Part shown: in pieces, positions 24,924 through 34,211 of the stretch
How positions within the stretch are numbered: position 1 is the stretch's first letter
How the letters are laid out: each line of letters starts with the position of its first letter
DNA from: an uncultured Senegalimassilia sp.
GTDB taxonomy: Bacteria; Actinomycetota; Coriobacteriia; Coriobacteriales; Eggerthellaceae
NCBI RefSeq assembly: GCF_934630535.1
Contig: NZ_CAKTVU010000011.1
Span: 7,522 to 71,521 of the forward strand
Length of the DNA: 64,000 bases
Direction: 5' to 3'
Program-made: the position numbers and the translations under genes
Notes under the pieces: generated by a model
Database searches by the model: none
What the model saw: only the letters and a program-made list of their open reading frames with translations
What the model was told of the DNA's origin: nothing

Positions 24924-25090
24924 TCGGCATCGCCTTTCCGATTCACCGGGTCCTTTGCTTTTATTGTACTCCATCATGGTGGAGTGCTCGAGAACTCCGC
25001 AAACCCTGCCGCAAACGGCATGCGAGCAAGCAAGACGCTCAGGGGGTCGGACGCTTGGGGGACAGCGGGCGAAGACGAACCGGACAGATA

Positions 25091-25128
25091 AGCCTCCGTC
25101 CCCTGAACGTCACATGGGGACGGAGGCT
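25091..25128 (-). terminator. Terminator-like hairpin after the VTC cassette
   Basis: A 13-bp perfect stem (25091-25103 with 25116-25128) with a 12-base loop lies 20 bp past the last stop of the cassette. On the minus strand only TT-A-T-C-T follows, so termination strength is uncertain. Confidence 0.6.
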
Positions 25129-25147
25129 CCTGCGGAATCCGTGCCTC

Positions 25148-27301
25148 TTACTTTCCGCCGCCTGCAGCAGGACCGCCAGCCGCTGCCGGACCGCCCGTGC
25201 CCATGCCGCCGGCTCCATCCATGCCGCCAACGCCCGCAGACGCCGTGCAGCTGGCCGTGATCGCGGTTTCGCTGCCGCCGCTCACCGTGCCGGAATCCGT
25301 GTAGCCGTCGGTGTTGGCGTTCGCCACTTCACCGCCGATGACCAGGGTGTATTCGCCGCCTTCAGCAAAAGCCGGGCTCGACGCCAGCACCATGCCGAAG
25401 CGCTTGGTGGCCGTGAACGACGCCACCACGTTGCCGCTGCCGTCGACCACGCATACGCTCTGGCCGGCCTCGCCGCTTGCCGAGGCCATGGCGAAGGCCT
25501 GCGTGCCGCTGGTGAAGTTTTGCGCCATGCCCGTGGAACCCACCATGAGCACGGTGCCGCCAGCGACGGTCGCGCTGCCGTCGTAGTCGAACGCGCCGTC
25601 GCCGTCGCTGGTGGGCCCGGAGACCAGCAGCACACCGCCCGTCACCTCGACGTTGCCGTTGCTGTCGATGGCATCGCCGACGGAATCCACCACCAAGTAG
25701 CCGCCGTTGATCTGGATGAGACAGTCGTCATCGGCCTGGCCCATGCCGCCGCCTGCCGCGGGGCCTCCGCCCTGCTGGCCGGGATCGGCGGCACCGCCCG
25801 CATTATCGCCGGCCGGCAGCTCGGGCGCGCTTCCGCCCTGCTGAGCACCAGCAGCATCAGGGGCTTGAGCGCCTTGCTGCACGCCCACAGCTTCCGGGGC
25901 CTGCCCACCCTGCGGGGCACCTGCGGGAGCCTGGCCGCCGGCGTTCGGAGCCGCTGCCCCATCGCCCTGGCCGGGCGCACCGGGCGTGCCGCCGTTGGGC
26001 AGCGTGCTGCTGACCGTATCGGCATCCGCGTCGTCGGACAGGTCGGCGGCGCTGGCGTTCACGCCGTCATCGCTTGCCACGATGTGCGTGTCGCCGCCGT
26101 TGACGTAGATCTTCTCCGCTTCGTAGCCCTCATAACAGCTGGTCACGTTCACGGTTCCGTCGTCCACGGTCAGCTTCGTCTCCGCATGGAACGCGTCGTC
26201 GCCGGCGCTCACCTCTATCGCGGAGCCCAGCAGATGCATCTCCAAATCGGAATGGAACGCGTCATCGTTGGCCGCCACCGTCAGCGAGCCGCCCGCAAGA
26301 CGGACGAGCGTCTTGCCCTGCACCGCATCGTCGCCCGCCTGGATGGCGAACGTGCCGCCGTCGATGCTCACGAAGCCCTTCGTCGGCTTGTCGTCCTTGT
26401 TCGACTTGATGCCGTCGCCGCCGGCTTCGATGACGAAGATGCCATCGCGGATCTTCACGCAATCGCGACCGCGCAAGCCGTCTTCCACAGCGCTGATGTT
26501 GTACGTTCCCGATACAACTACCAGATCGTCCTTCGAGCACACCGCGTGGCGATACGCGCTCGTCACGTTCAGCGTCCCGGACCCGTTCAGCGTCAGGTCG
26601 CAGCGGCTGAACAGCGTGGCATACGGCTCATCGGAATCATCTTCCAGCGCATACGACGACCCATCGGACAGGCTGTTCTCCGTCCCTGCGTCCAAGGTGA
26701 CGAAGCACTTATCCGCGTTGCGCACGTAGATCGCCGAGCCGTCCTCGTTATGAATGGTCGCGCCCGTCAACACCAGCTGCACCTTGTCATCGTCGCCGGC
26801 GTCGACCAGCAGCTGCCCGTCGGTCAGCTCGCCCGACACCACGTACGTGCCCGCCGACGAGATGACCACGCCGTCGGCGGACGCCTGGGCGCCCGTCCCC
26901 TGCACGCTGGCCGAATCGCCGGACAGCGTGATGACGGTCGCCGACGACGCGTCATAGGAAGCGTCCAGGTCGCGCTTGGAATAGTCCAGGTCAAGGGCGC
27001 TTTCATCGAACACCGCGGCAACCTCCTCGAACGACGCGTAATCCGCGTCGGAAGCGCTTGCCGCAGCAGCCTGCTCGGACGCAGCCGAGTTTTCCGCATC
27101 CGTCGAAACCGCCGCGCAGCCTTCCATCGCAATCGCGCCGCTCGAGGCCAGCAAGGCGATCGCGCCGCACGCCAGGCGCGTCAGCCCGCGCACGTTGGTA
27201 CGCTCCGGCACCGATGATCCACCCACCGCCGGCGCAGCGCCGCAGCCCTGTTCCTCGTCTTCGCGCGCCGCCAGGGCGCGTCGGTTCGCAAACCAGCCCA
27301 T
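25148..27301 (-). CDS. Secreted beta-helix-like carbohydrate-binding protein
   Basis: Exported protein (717 residues) of the 'carbohydrate-binding domain-containing' (DUF4353-like) type. An N-terminal hydrophobic signal (about 42-62) ends near MEGC, possibly a lipobox. Residues about 110-435 are repeating strands with GGDGIKSN, AGDDAVQG, ANDDAFHS and SAGDDAFHAE turns, the look of a right-handed beta-helix. A Gln/Ala/Gly/Pro low-complexity insertion follows (about 450-530), then more strands with DSVGDAIDSNG and a Gly-rich tail. The ATG abuts the previous stop with a strong AAGGAGG. It is the last gene of a three-gene cassette. Ligand unknown. Confidence 0.85.
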   Translation of the reverse strand: MGWFANRRALAAREDEEQGCGAAPAVGGSSVPERTNVRGLTRLACGAIALLASSGAIAMEGCAAVSTDAENSAASEQAAAASASDADYASFEEVAAVFDESALDLDYSKRDLDASYDASSATVITLSGDSASVQGTGAQASADGVVISSAGTYVVSGELTDGQLLVDAGDDDKVQLVLTGATIHNEDGSAIYVRNADKCFVTLDAGTENSLSDGSSYALEDDSDEPYATLFSRCDLTLNGSGTLNVTSAYRHAVCSKDDLVVVSGTYNISAVEDGLRGRDCVKIRDGIFVIEAGGDGIKSNKDDKPTKGFVSIDGGTFAIQAGDDAVQGKTLVRLAGGSLTVAANDDAFHSDLEMHLLGSAIEVSAGDDAFHAETKLTVDDGTVNVTSCYEGYEAEKIYVNGGDTHIVASDDGVNASAADLSDDADADTVSSTLPNGGTPGAPGQGDGAAAPNAGGQAPAGAPQGGQAPEAVGVQQGAQAPDAAGAQQGGSAPELPAGDNAGGAADPGQQGGGPAAGGGMGQADDDCLIQINGGYLVVDSVGDAIDSNGNVEVTGGVLLVSGPTSDGDGAFDYDGSATVAGGTVLMVGSTGMAQNFTSGTQAFAMASASGEAGQSVCVVDGSGNVVASFTATKRFGMVLASSPAFAEGGEYTLVIGGEVANANTDGYTDSGTVSGGSETAITASCTASAGVGGMDGAGGMGTGGPAAAGGPAAGGGK

Positions 27302-28006
27302 TTAGAGCACCTCCTTGGAAATCTGCGCGTTGCTCAGGCTGACCTTCAGGTTCCCGTTCAGGCAGCGCACCTCGTCCATCAGGCGTTTCTCGACCCCGGG
27401 CTGCGCCAGGCGCACCCGATACTCAAGCTGGTACAAACTGCCCATGTTCGTGGTGCAAACCTCGGTCAGCTCATGCTCGGCGGTATAGCGCGCCAGCACG
27501 GCGTCGAACATCCCGTCGAACTCCAGGTCCTCAGGCACCGTCACGCGGAGCATCTTCTCCGGCTGCTGCGGCCGTCCGAACGGCGACAGCACATACACCA
27601 CGTTCACCACGCCCACGATGAACGTGAACAGCACGGCCAGCGCGATGAACCCCATGCCCGTGGCCAAGCCGATGGCCATGGCAAGGAACACGCTGCCGAT
27701 ATCCTTCGCGCTGCCCGGGATGCTGCGGAAACGCACCAGGTTGAACACGCCCATGACGGCGATGCCCGCGCCAAGGTTGCCGTTGACCAGGGTGATCACC
27801 ATCTGCACGATCAGCGGCAGCAGCGCCAGGGTCACCACGAAGTTCTTCGAATACTTGTGGCGGAACATGTAGATGCAGGCCACGGCCGCGCCGAGCACGA
27901 TGGACGCGGCGCAGCACATCAGGAACTGCACGGTGGACACGCTTGCCACCAGGGAATCGGTCGTTCCGAAGACCGAGGAGAGTGCGGAATCAAGCACAAC
28001 GATCAT
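27302..28006 (-). CDS. DUF4956 membrane protein
   Basis: Polytopic membrane protein (234 residues) with about four helices (within residues 20-140) and a cytoplasmic C-terminal domain of ferredoxin-like texture. DUF4956 proteins recur beside VTC-domain polyphosphate polymerases and surface proteins; a channel or scaffold role has been proposed by context only. Two starts compete: ATG 28006, touching a GAAAGG, and GTG 27997, correctly spaced from it. Either overlaps the VTC gene, so the two are translationally coupled. FNLVRFRSIPGSAKD is the best-conserved-looking motif. Confidence 0.85.
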   Translation of the reverse strand: MIVVLDSALSSVFGTTDSLVASVSTVQFLMCCAASIVLGAAVACIYMFRHKYSKNFVVTLALLPLIVQMVITLVNGNLGAGIAVMGVFNLVRFRSIPGSAKDIGSVFLAMAIGLATGMGFIALAVLFTFIVGVVNVVYVLSPFGRPQQPEKMLRVTVPEDLEFDGMFDAVLARYTAEHELTEVCTTNMGSLYQLEYRVRLAQPGVEKRLMDEVRCLNGNLKVSLSNAQISKEVL

Positions 28007-28823
28007 CCTTTCGGGAGGTCAGGGACGGGAAAGCGCCGCGAGCAAAACGGACGCCGGCAAGACGCTCGCATTCCTGGTAGGCGGCTCCGTACTTGCTGAA
28101 CGACGACGGGTACGCCTGGCACCCGCCGAGCACCTCGACCAGCCAGGACGGATAAGCGCCGGCGGTCTTCACCTCCATGATCGTCTCGCCCAAGCTCAGA
28201 AGCGGATGGAAGGTGCTGCCCGCCTCGCGCTCGCCCGCCAACACGTCGCGATACGCGACGCCCGAGTCGAACGTGATGCGCAGCTCATCGGCGTCGGCAC
28301 CCGGCACCGGGGCGTACGCCGTGCGCTCGCACACGATGTACATGGAAGGCCGCAGATTGCGATAACGCTCTGTGAACGCATCGATCTCGCGAGCGATCTG
28401 GATGCTGTGCAGCGTGAGCGCCTCTTCCTGTTGCAGCTGGTCGGACAGCGGATTCTGCACGCAGGCGTTCTCGTAGGGCACGCGCCCCATCAGGTACGCG
28501 TACGCCGCCGTCAGCGAGCATCCCACGCGACGCTTGTACACGATGCCGTCGTACTTCTTCTTGATTTCCACATACACGCGCTCGCCCGAAGTCGGCGTCC
28601 CGTACCAGCGCACGCGCAGCTTCTCCTTGTACAGGGGTTTTTCCAGGCTGCGCGCGATTAGGTCGCGCGTCGGCGTGTCGAAGTACAGGCTGGTGATGCG
28701 CGTGCGGCCGTACTCGTCGGCGGCCATGCGCCCCGCCAGCGCATCGAGCACTTCGCGATGCTGCTTCGCGTTTAAGCGGTATTTGACCTCTTTGCGTTCA
28801 AAGGTGTCGGTGAATGAAGCCAT
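27990..28823 (-). CDS. VTC-domain polyphosphate polymerase-like protein
   Basis: Cytoplasmic protein (277 residues) of the VTC/CYTH-like tunnel fold, related to the catalytic domain of yeast Vtc4, which makes polyphosphate from ATP. Basic tunnel motifs are seen: RKEVKYRL, SLYFDT, KLRVRWYG, VEIKKKYDGIVYKRR, RPSMYIVCER, RITFD and a late EVK. The ATG at 28823 has GGGAGGAAACG upstream. First gene of the VTC-DUF4956-surface protein cassette, which starts after the menG terminator. Polymerase activity is inferred from the family; some bacterial VTC proteins are untested. Confidence 0.85.
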   Translation of the reverse strand: MASFTDTFERKEVKYRLNAKQHREVLDALAGRMAADEYGRTRITSLYFDTPTRDLIARSLEKPLYKEKLRVRWYGTPTSGERVYVEIKKKYDGIVYKRRVGCSLTAAYAYLMGRVPYENACVQNPLSDQLQQEEALTLHSIQIAREIDAFTERYRNLRPSMYIVCERTAYAPVPGADADELRITFDSGVAYRDVLAGEREAGSTFHPLLSLGETIMEVKTAGAYPSWLVEVLGGCQAYPSSFSKYGAAYQECERLAGVRFARGAFPSLTSRKDDRCA

Positions 28824-28949
28824 CGTTTCCTCCCAAGGGCCCACGGCCCAGGCTCGGGGAACATTTCGAGGCTAGATACTACGAACACACCCTTAAAGTT
28901 GACTGAAACCTTACATTCGGTGCTACCTGCAAAGCGGCGCCGGAAACAC

Positions 28950-28974
28950 GAAAGCCCGCCGGCGGCGGGCTTTC
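28950..28974 (-). terminator. Terminator after menG
   Basis: An 11-bp perfect stem (28950-28960 with 28964-28974) with a 3-base loop, 34 bp past the menG stop; TTTC closes the minus-strand arm. It separates menG from the VTC cassette. Confidence 0.8.
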
Positions 28975-29007
28975 GAGCGTTGCGGTCGCAATCTTCCGGG
29001 ATCGGCG

Positions 29008-29751
29008 TTATTCGGGCTTCTTCGCCACGTGGACTGAGGCGATGCCGCCGGTGTAGTTCTTCCAGGTGACGTCCGTGAAGCCGGCGTCCTCCATCATGCG
29101 GGCCAGGCCCTGCTGGTTGGGGAACGCCTTGATGGACTTCGACAGGTACACGAAGCCGTCGCGATCGCCCGTGATCAGGCCGCCCCAGAACGGGATGAGG
29201 TGCTTCAAGTAGAAGTTGTACAGCGCGCGCCAAACAGCATTGGGCGGGGTACTGAACTCAAGGCACACCAGGCTGCCGCCGGGCTTGAGCACGCGATACA
29301 TCTCCGACAGCGCAAGCGGGCGATCGGGCATGTTGCGGATGCCGTAAGCCATGGTGATGGCGTCGTAGCTGGCGTCGGCGTAAGGGATGTCCTGCGCGTC
29401 CACCACCTCGAAGTCCACCGGCACGCCGTCGGCCGCGCCGTCGGCGTAATGCGCGCGGGCCACGTCGAGCATCTCGTTCACCAGGTCGGTGCACTGGATA
29501 TGGCGCGGGTGCTTGGCGCGCGCCACGGTGAAGCTGACGTCGCCCGTTCCGCCCGCAATGTCCAGCACATCATCGTTTGCGCTGATGGGAGCCTGCTTCA
29601 TCATGCCCGCCAGCCACATTTTGTATGCGCCGAAGCTGGAGATGGCGTTGAAACGCTCGTACTTCTTCGCGATGGCGGAGAAGATGTCCTTCACGCGTTC
29701 GGACGAGATCTCTGCCGGCGCTTCCTTGCCGGTGGCGGTATCGATGGCCAT
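29008..29751 (-). CDS. menG: Demethylmenaquinone methyltransferase (UbiE/MenG)
   Basis: SAM-dependent C-methyltransferase (247 residues) that makes menaquinone from demethylmenaquinone, the last step of the quinone pathway. The SAM motif DIAGGTGDVSF and the family motif YGIRNMPDR are present, with LKPGGSLVCLEFS following. ATG 29751 has AAGGAG 9 bases upstream and starts the conserved part. It lies downstream of the tsaBD gene on the same strand, 155 bp away. Its product would supply the quinol oxidised by the cytochrome, cytochrome bd and perhaps the flavin conduit in this window. Confidence 0.93.
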   Translation of the reverse strand: MAIDTATGKEAPAEISSERVKDIFSAIAKKYERFNAISSFGAYKMWLAGMMKQAPISANDDVLDIAGGTGDVSFTVARAKHPRHIQCTDLVNEMLDVARAHYADGAADGVPVDFEVVDAQDIPYADASYDAITMAYGIRNMPDRPLALSEMYRVLKPGGSLVCLEFSTPPNAVWRALYNFYLKHLIPFWGGLITGDRDGFVYLSKSIKAFPNQQGLARMMEDAGFTDVTWKNYTGGIASVHVAKKPE

Positions 29752-29906
29752 GCGGTGCTGCTCCTTGCGTATCGTGCGCGCCCGGCGAACCCGGACGCGT
29801 TTCATCAAGCTGGCCCTGAGCGGGCCGTTCGTTCAGCATTCCAGTATAGCCGTTCGCGCAGCCGCGCCGCGCGTTCGGCATGAAGCGAACACGCAAGCTG
29901 CGGTTG

Positions 29907-32486
29907 TTAGTACTCCTGTTCCAGGTCCGCGTGGGCCTGCGCGTCGGTTTCAAGACCGTAGAACTTCCCTTGGCGGAAGCGGTCGAGCGCCACCAGGGCG
30001 ATCATGCCGGCGTTGTCGCCGCAAGCGGAAAGCGGAGGCATGACCAGGCGCACGCGCATCTTCTTGCACAGCTTCTCGTACGCCGCGCGCAGCACGGGGT
30101 TCGCCGCCACGCCGCCGCCCAGGCAGAACGTGGGAGCGTCCGTTTCGCGCAGCGCCATCTCGGCCTTCTTCACCTGCACGTCCACCACGGCGGCCTCGAA
30201 GCTGGCGCAGATGTCCGGCACGTTGAGCTCGCGGCCCGCGGCGCGCTCGTTGTTGATGTAGGTGACCACGGCGGTTTTCAGCCCTGAAAGGCTGAAGCGC
30301 ATGTCGCCCGAATGCATCATGGCGCGCGGGAACTCGATGGCCTTCGGGTTGCCCTTGGCACCCTGCGCCGACACCACGGGGCCGCCCGGGTAACCCAAGC
30401 CGAGCGCCTTGGCAACCTTGTCGAACGCCTCGCCCACCGCGTCGTCGATGGTGGCGCCCAGCACGCGGTAATCGCCCCAGCCGCGCATGTGCACGAGCAT
30501 GGTGTTCCCGCCGCTGACCAGGGAAACCACCGCCGGAGGGGCGAAATCGGGCGCGCCGATCTTGTTGGCGTACATATGGCCCTCAAGGTGGTTCACACCC
30601 ACCAGCGGCTTGTCGGCGGCCCAGGCAGCGCCCTTGGCGAACGCCACGCCCACCACCAGCGCACCCACCAGGCCCGGCGCGTACGTGACGCCCACGCCGT
30701 CAAGGTCAGCCCAGGTCAGACGCTCCATACCAAGGCGCTGCGCCGCAACGTCCAGGCATTCGTCGCACACGCCGCAGATGGCCTCGATATGCTTGCGGCT
30801 GGCGATCTCGGGAACCACGCCGCCGAAGCGGGAGTGGAAGTCGATCTGGCTTGCCACCACGTCGGAAAGCAGGTTGCCCTCGCCGTCGACGATGGCCGCT
30901 GCCGTCTCGTCGCAGGAGCTTTCGATAGCCAGGATGAGCGGGCGCTCGAGCTGCGCGGCGGGCTGAGCGGCCTTCTGCGCATCGTGAGCCTCGTCCACGC
31001 GAAGCGTCATGCCGGCGACGTCGACCGGGGATTCCTGGATTCCGGCATCCTCGGTGACGGCGCGCAGCGCCTTCGCGTCGGCGGCGCCGCCAACGGCCGA
31101 GGAACCGATAACGCCCTGCAGCGGGCCCTCCATGATGACGGCGTCCTCGCGATCGGAGTAGTAATGCGGGCGCTTGCCGATGGAATGCATCCCGAGCGAT
31201 TCGTAGAACGCCTGCGCGCCGGCGTTGGAAGCGCGAACCTCGAGCGAGCACGTGGTGGCGCCCAGGTCGCGAGCGTCGGAGGCCACGCGGGAAATGAGCT
31301 GGCGCGCGATGCCGCGGCGGCGCCACGCCGGATCGGTGCCGATCTTGAGAATCTGCACCTGCCCGTCGATCACCATGCCGCCGGCATAGCCGACCAGCAC
31401 GGTTCCTCGCACGGGAGAGGCGCCGCCCTCGGAACCTGCGGAACCCGCATCGGGGCCTTCCCCGCTTGCATACGCCGCCCACCAGGTGCGGTCGGCGCGC
31501 GGAAGCTCATCGGCCACCAGCGCGGCATTCCATGCGTCCGAGCCCATGACCTGGGATTCCATGGCCGCAACATCTTCGGCGTGCGCAGCGTCGAGCGGCT
31601 TGTACGTGATGCCGTGCTCGTCGGGGCGGGCGTTGAGCACCGCCGTGTCGTGCATGGTGGCGCGCTGGTCGCGGCGCGGCGCGGCGTCCTGCACGCCGGT
31701 AGCAAGGTTTTTCGGGTCGTTCTTCGCCAGGCGGATGCGCTCGTTCTCCTCGGCGTCGGACAGGCGCGTGTACACCGGCAGCAAGAACGCCGGGTTGTGA
31801 CGCTGTGCGTCCAGCGGATCGGCCGCGCCCGTGCGCCACGCGTCCTGCAGCGCCAGCAAAAGCCCGCGGCCCGTGGGCGCCCACAGCTCCTCGGGCAGCA
31901 GCGTGCCCGCGGGGGCGAACAGCTCCGCGTACTTCGCAAGCCCGTCGCCCGTCAGCTGCAACGCGTCGGCCGCAGCGCCGGAAGATGCTTCGCCGGCCAA
32001 TTCCTGGGCTGCCACCTGGGCTTTCACCACGCGGTCCGCCTCAAGGCGGCACACGCCCGCATCATCGAGCGCATAGCGGACGGGATAGACCTCCTTGCGC
32101 ATGGCGTCGGCGACCACGGCCAAGCGGCCGCGCACGCCCGAGGCCCACGCATGCCAGGCCACCACATCAAGAGACGACACGCCCACCAGCGCGGCGCCGA
32201 GCGCCTGCGCCGCGCCCTTGGCCGTTGCCATGGCGATGCGCACGCCCGTGAACGACCCCGGGCCGCGGCCGACGCACACGCACGCCAGCTGGCCGCGCTC
32301 CACGCCGGCCTCGCGCAGCAAGGCGTCCACCCGCACGAGCAGCTGCGTGTTCGACGCGCGATGCGCCGCCACCTCCACCGCGGCCACCGGCTCCACCGCG
32401 CATGCCGCGGCGTTCAAACGGCCCAGCCCGATGGAGATCACCTCGTTCGCCGTATCGAACGCCAACGCATATGCGGTTTCAGGCAC
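29907..32486 (-). CDS. tsaD: TsaB-RimI-TsaD triple fusion, t6A synthesis
   Basis: One 859-residue polypeptide joins three normally separate proteins. TsaB-like domain (about 1-255; GRGPGSFTGVRIAMATAKG). RimI-type N-acetyltransferase (about 290-455; IGTDPAWRRRGIARQLI acetyl-CoA motif). TsaD (about 510-859; ESSCDETAAA, the metal-binding HLEGH, and SGGNT). TsaB and TsaD with TsaE and TsaC place threonylcarbamoyl on A37 of ANN-decoding tRNAs; RimI acetylates ribosomal protein S18. GTG 32486 has AAGGGGAG upstream. tsaE lies directly upstream, so only tsaC is missing from the window. No frame break was found between domains. Confidence 0.95.
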   Translation of the reverse strand: MPETAYALAFDTANEVISIGLGRLNAAACAVEPVAAVEVAAHRASNTQLLVRVDALLREAGVERGQLACVCVGRGPGSFTGVRIAMATAKGAAQALGAALVGVSSLDVVAWHAWASGVRGRLAVVADAMRKEVYPVRYALDDAGVCRLEADRVVKAQVAAQELAGEASSGAAADALQLTGDGLAKYAELFAPAGTLLPEELWAPTGRGLLLALQDAWRTGAADPLDAQRHNPAFLLPVYTRLSDAEENERIRLAKNDPKNLATGVQDAAPRRDQRATMHDTAVLNARPDEHGITYKPLDAAHAEDVAAMESQVMGSDAWNAALVADELPRADRTWWAAYASGEGPDAGSAGSEGGASPVRGTVLVGYAGGMVIDGQVQILKIGTDPAWRRRGIARQLISRVASDARDLGATTCSLEVRASNAGAQAFYESLGMHSIGKRPHYYSDREDAVIMEGPLQGVIGSSAVGGAADAKALRAVTEDAGIQESPVDVAGMTLRVDEAHDAQKAAQPAAQLERPLILAIESSCDETAAAIVDGEGNLLSDVVASQIDFHSRFGGVVPEIASRKHIEAICGVCDECLDVAAQRLGMERLTWADLDGVGVTYAPGLVGALVVGVAFAKGAAWAADKPLVGVNHLEGHMYANKIGAPDFAPPAVVSLVSGGNTMLVHMRGWGDYRVLGATIDDAVGEAFDKVAKALGLGYPGGPVVSAQGAKGNPKAIEFPRAMMHSGDMRFSLSGLKTAVVTYINNERAAGRELNVPDICASFEAAVVDVQVKKAEMALRETDAPTFCLGGGVAANPVLRAAYEKLCKKMRVRLVMPPLSACGDNAGMIALVALDRFRQGKFYGLETDAQAHADLEQEY

Positions 32487-32593
32487 AGTGCTCCCCTTGC
32501 TTTCGAATATGGTTCCTATATGGCCGGTTTCGCCGCAAGACGCCGCTTGCCGTGCGGCGTCCATCGGGCCGCCTCAGGCGCGGCAGCGGACGA

Positions 32594-33208
32594 TTACATC
32601 GTTTCAGCAGGCGAAACGGCGGATTTGCCCTCCGCGACCTTAATCGGCGGGATAGAGCCCGTGTTCATAGGGGCGCCTCCCGGCACGATGAAGCCGCCGG
32701 CGCTGGCCGTGGTCTTCGACAGACGCGCCTTCGAGTCGTTGGCCCACACGGTGAGCAGCTGGCGGGCACGGTTTCCCAGCGCATGCGCAAGCACGCGACG
32801 GCCGCCGTCCTCCGCCACCAGGATACGAACCTCCAGGTAGCCGTACGGCAACGCGCCGGGGAACTTCTCGCCCCACTCGATGAACGACACGCCGTCGGCG
32901 TCGATGGTGTCGTAATAGCCCGTGTCCTCGAGCTCATCCTGCTCGTCAAGGCGATACAGGTCGAAGTGGTACAACGGGATACGCCCCTGGTGGTACTCCA
33001 GCAGGATGTTGAACGTAGGGCTGGTAACCTGGGCGGAAATGCCCAGGCCAGCGGCCACGCCTTGCACAAATTGGGTTTTGCCGGCGCCCAAATCGCCCGA
33101 AAGCACCACCACGTCGCCCGGATGCAGGTACGGAGCCAGCGTTTCCGCCAGCTGCTTCGTCGCCTCCGTGGACGCGGTTTTACGTGCGTATGTCAGTCCG
33201 TTAGCCAT
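32594..33208 (-). CDS. tsaE: TsaE ATPase with C-terminal extension
   Basis: P-loop ATPase (204 residues) needed for turnover of the TsaBD complex in t6A formation. Walker A is GDLGAGKTQF; SPTFNILLEY and HFDLYRLD follow, as in the family. The last ~55 residues (after the LAHALGNRARQLL region) exceed the usual length of ~155 and look disordered. The start at 33208 has no clear Shine-Dalgarno, so the N-terminus may be slightly off. It lies 107 bp upstream of the tsaB-rimI-tsaD fusion on the same strand. Confidence 0.93.
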   Translation of the reverse strand: MANGLTYARKTASTEATKQLAETLAPYLHPGDVVVLSGDLGAGKTQFVQGVAAGLGISAQVTSPTFNILLEYHQGRIPLYHFDLYRLDEQDELEDTGYYDTIDADGVSFIEWGEKFPGALPYGYLEVRILVAEDGGRRVLAHALGNRARQLLTVWANDSKARLSKTTASAGGFIVPGGAPMNTGSIPPIKVAEGKSAVSPAETM

Positions 33209-33282
33209 AATGCAGCACATCATACGCCAATAGGCGGCAACATGCATCCCGCGCACGAAAACGGCGGATAAGCAGGGGAAAA

Positions 33283-33303
33283 CGCCCGCCGCAAGGGCGG
33301 GCG
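33283..33303 (-). terminator. Rho-independent terminator of folD
   Basis: An 8-bp stem (33283-33290 with 33296-33303), 5-base loop, then TTTT on the minus strand, immediately after the folD stop. Confidence 0.85.
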
Positions 33304-33308
33304 CTCGG

Positions 33309-34175
33309 CTAGCCTTTCAGGCTTTCCTTCAGCTGGGCCTCGGCGGCGGCCACGGTATGCTGCATGGTCATGCTGGTGGTGACGGTGCCCACGCCGCCGG
33401 GAACCGGGGTGATGGCGTCCACGATGGGCTCCACCTCGTCGAAGTCCACGTCGCCGCACAGCTTGCCGTGCACGTCGAAGTTGATGCCCACGTCTAGCAC
33501 CGTCTGACCCGGGCGGAAGTACTCGCGGCCGTACGCGCGGGCGCGGCCCGTGGCGCAGATGACGATATCGGCCGAGCGGCTGATCTCCTGCAGGTTCTCG
33601 GTGCGGCTATGGCAGATGGTGACGCTGGCGTTGCGGCGCAGCAGCATCATGGAAACGGGCTTGCCGACCACCAGGCTGCGGCCGATGACCACCACGTGCT
33701 TGCCGGCGATGGGCACCTTGTAGTGCTCCAAGATGGCGACGCACGCCGCCGCGGTGCAAGGGGGGAAGCCGTCCGGCGCATCGGTGAACACCGCCGCAAG
33801 CGATGCCAGCGAGATGCCGTCGACGTCCTTCGCCGCGGACAGCGTGTTGCACATGGCCTTCTCGTCCATGAACGTGGGCAGGGGACGGAACATCAAGCAG
33901 CCGTGCACCGTCTTGTCATAGTTGATGGATTGCAGCGTGGCCTTGAGCGCGGCCTCGGGCGCGAACTCGTCGAGCACGTAGGGCTTGGTGTGAATGCCCA
34001 GGCCAGCGGCTCGTTTGACCGCCGTGCGCTCGTACGAGAGGTCATCGGGACGCTGCCCCAGGCGCACCAGCGCCAGCGTGGGTTTCACGCCCTGCTCCTC
34101 GAGCGCAGCGATGCGCCCCCGCATATCCTCTGCCATGCGGTCGACGACCGGCTTGCCCTTCAACAACTCTGCCAC
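33309..34175 (-). CDS. folD: Methylene-THF dehydrogenase/cyclohydrolase FolD
   Basis: Bifunctional one-carbon enzyme (288 residues): NAD(P)-dependent oxidation of 5,10-methylene-THF and hydrolysis of methenyl-THF. Present are the Tyr/Lys pair region (SYERTAVKRAAGLGI), GRSLVVGKPVSMMLL for the nucleotide fold and TPVPGGVGT. The loop usually reading GxLPLP is FRPLPTF here, a modest divergence. It lies 36 bp after fchA; with fhs upstream it completes formate-to-methylene-THF conversion. Confidence 0.93.
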   Translation of the reverse strand: MAELLKGKPVVDRMAEDMRGRIAALEEQGVKPTLALVRLGQRPDDLSYERTAVKRAAGLGIHTKPYVLDEFAPEAALKATLQSINYDKTVHGCLMFRPLPTFMDEKAMCNTLSAAKDVDGISLASLAAVFTDAPDGFPPCTAAACVAILEHYKVPIAGKHVVVIGRSLVVGKPVSMMLLRRNASVTICHSRTENLQEISRSADIVICATGRARAYGREYFRPGQTVLDVGINFDVHGKLCGDVDFDEVEPIVDAITPVPGGVGTVTTSMTMQHTVAAAEAQLKESLKG

Positions 34176-34211
34176 GTTTTCTCCACCTTCATCTATCGGC
34201 CTGCAGGCCGT

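Noticed and set aside
30312..32840. An 842-codon plus-strand open frame over tsaBD/tsaE
   Set aside because: His/Arg/Ala-rich shadow of the strongly supported TsaB-RimI-TsaD fusion; no motif, no ribosome site. Similar long shadows over ftsH and the VTC cassette were dropped for the same reason.
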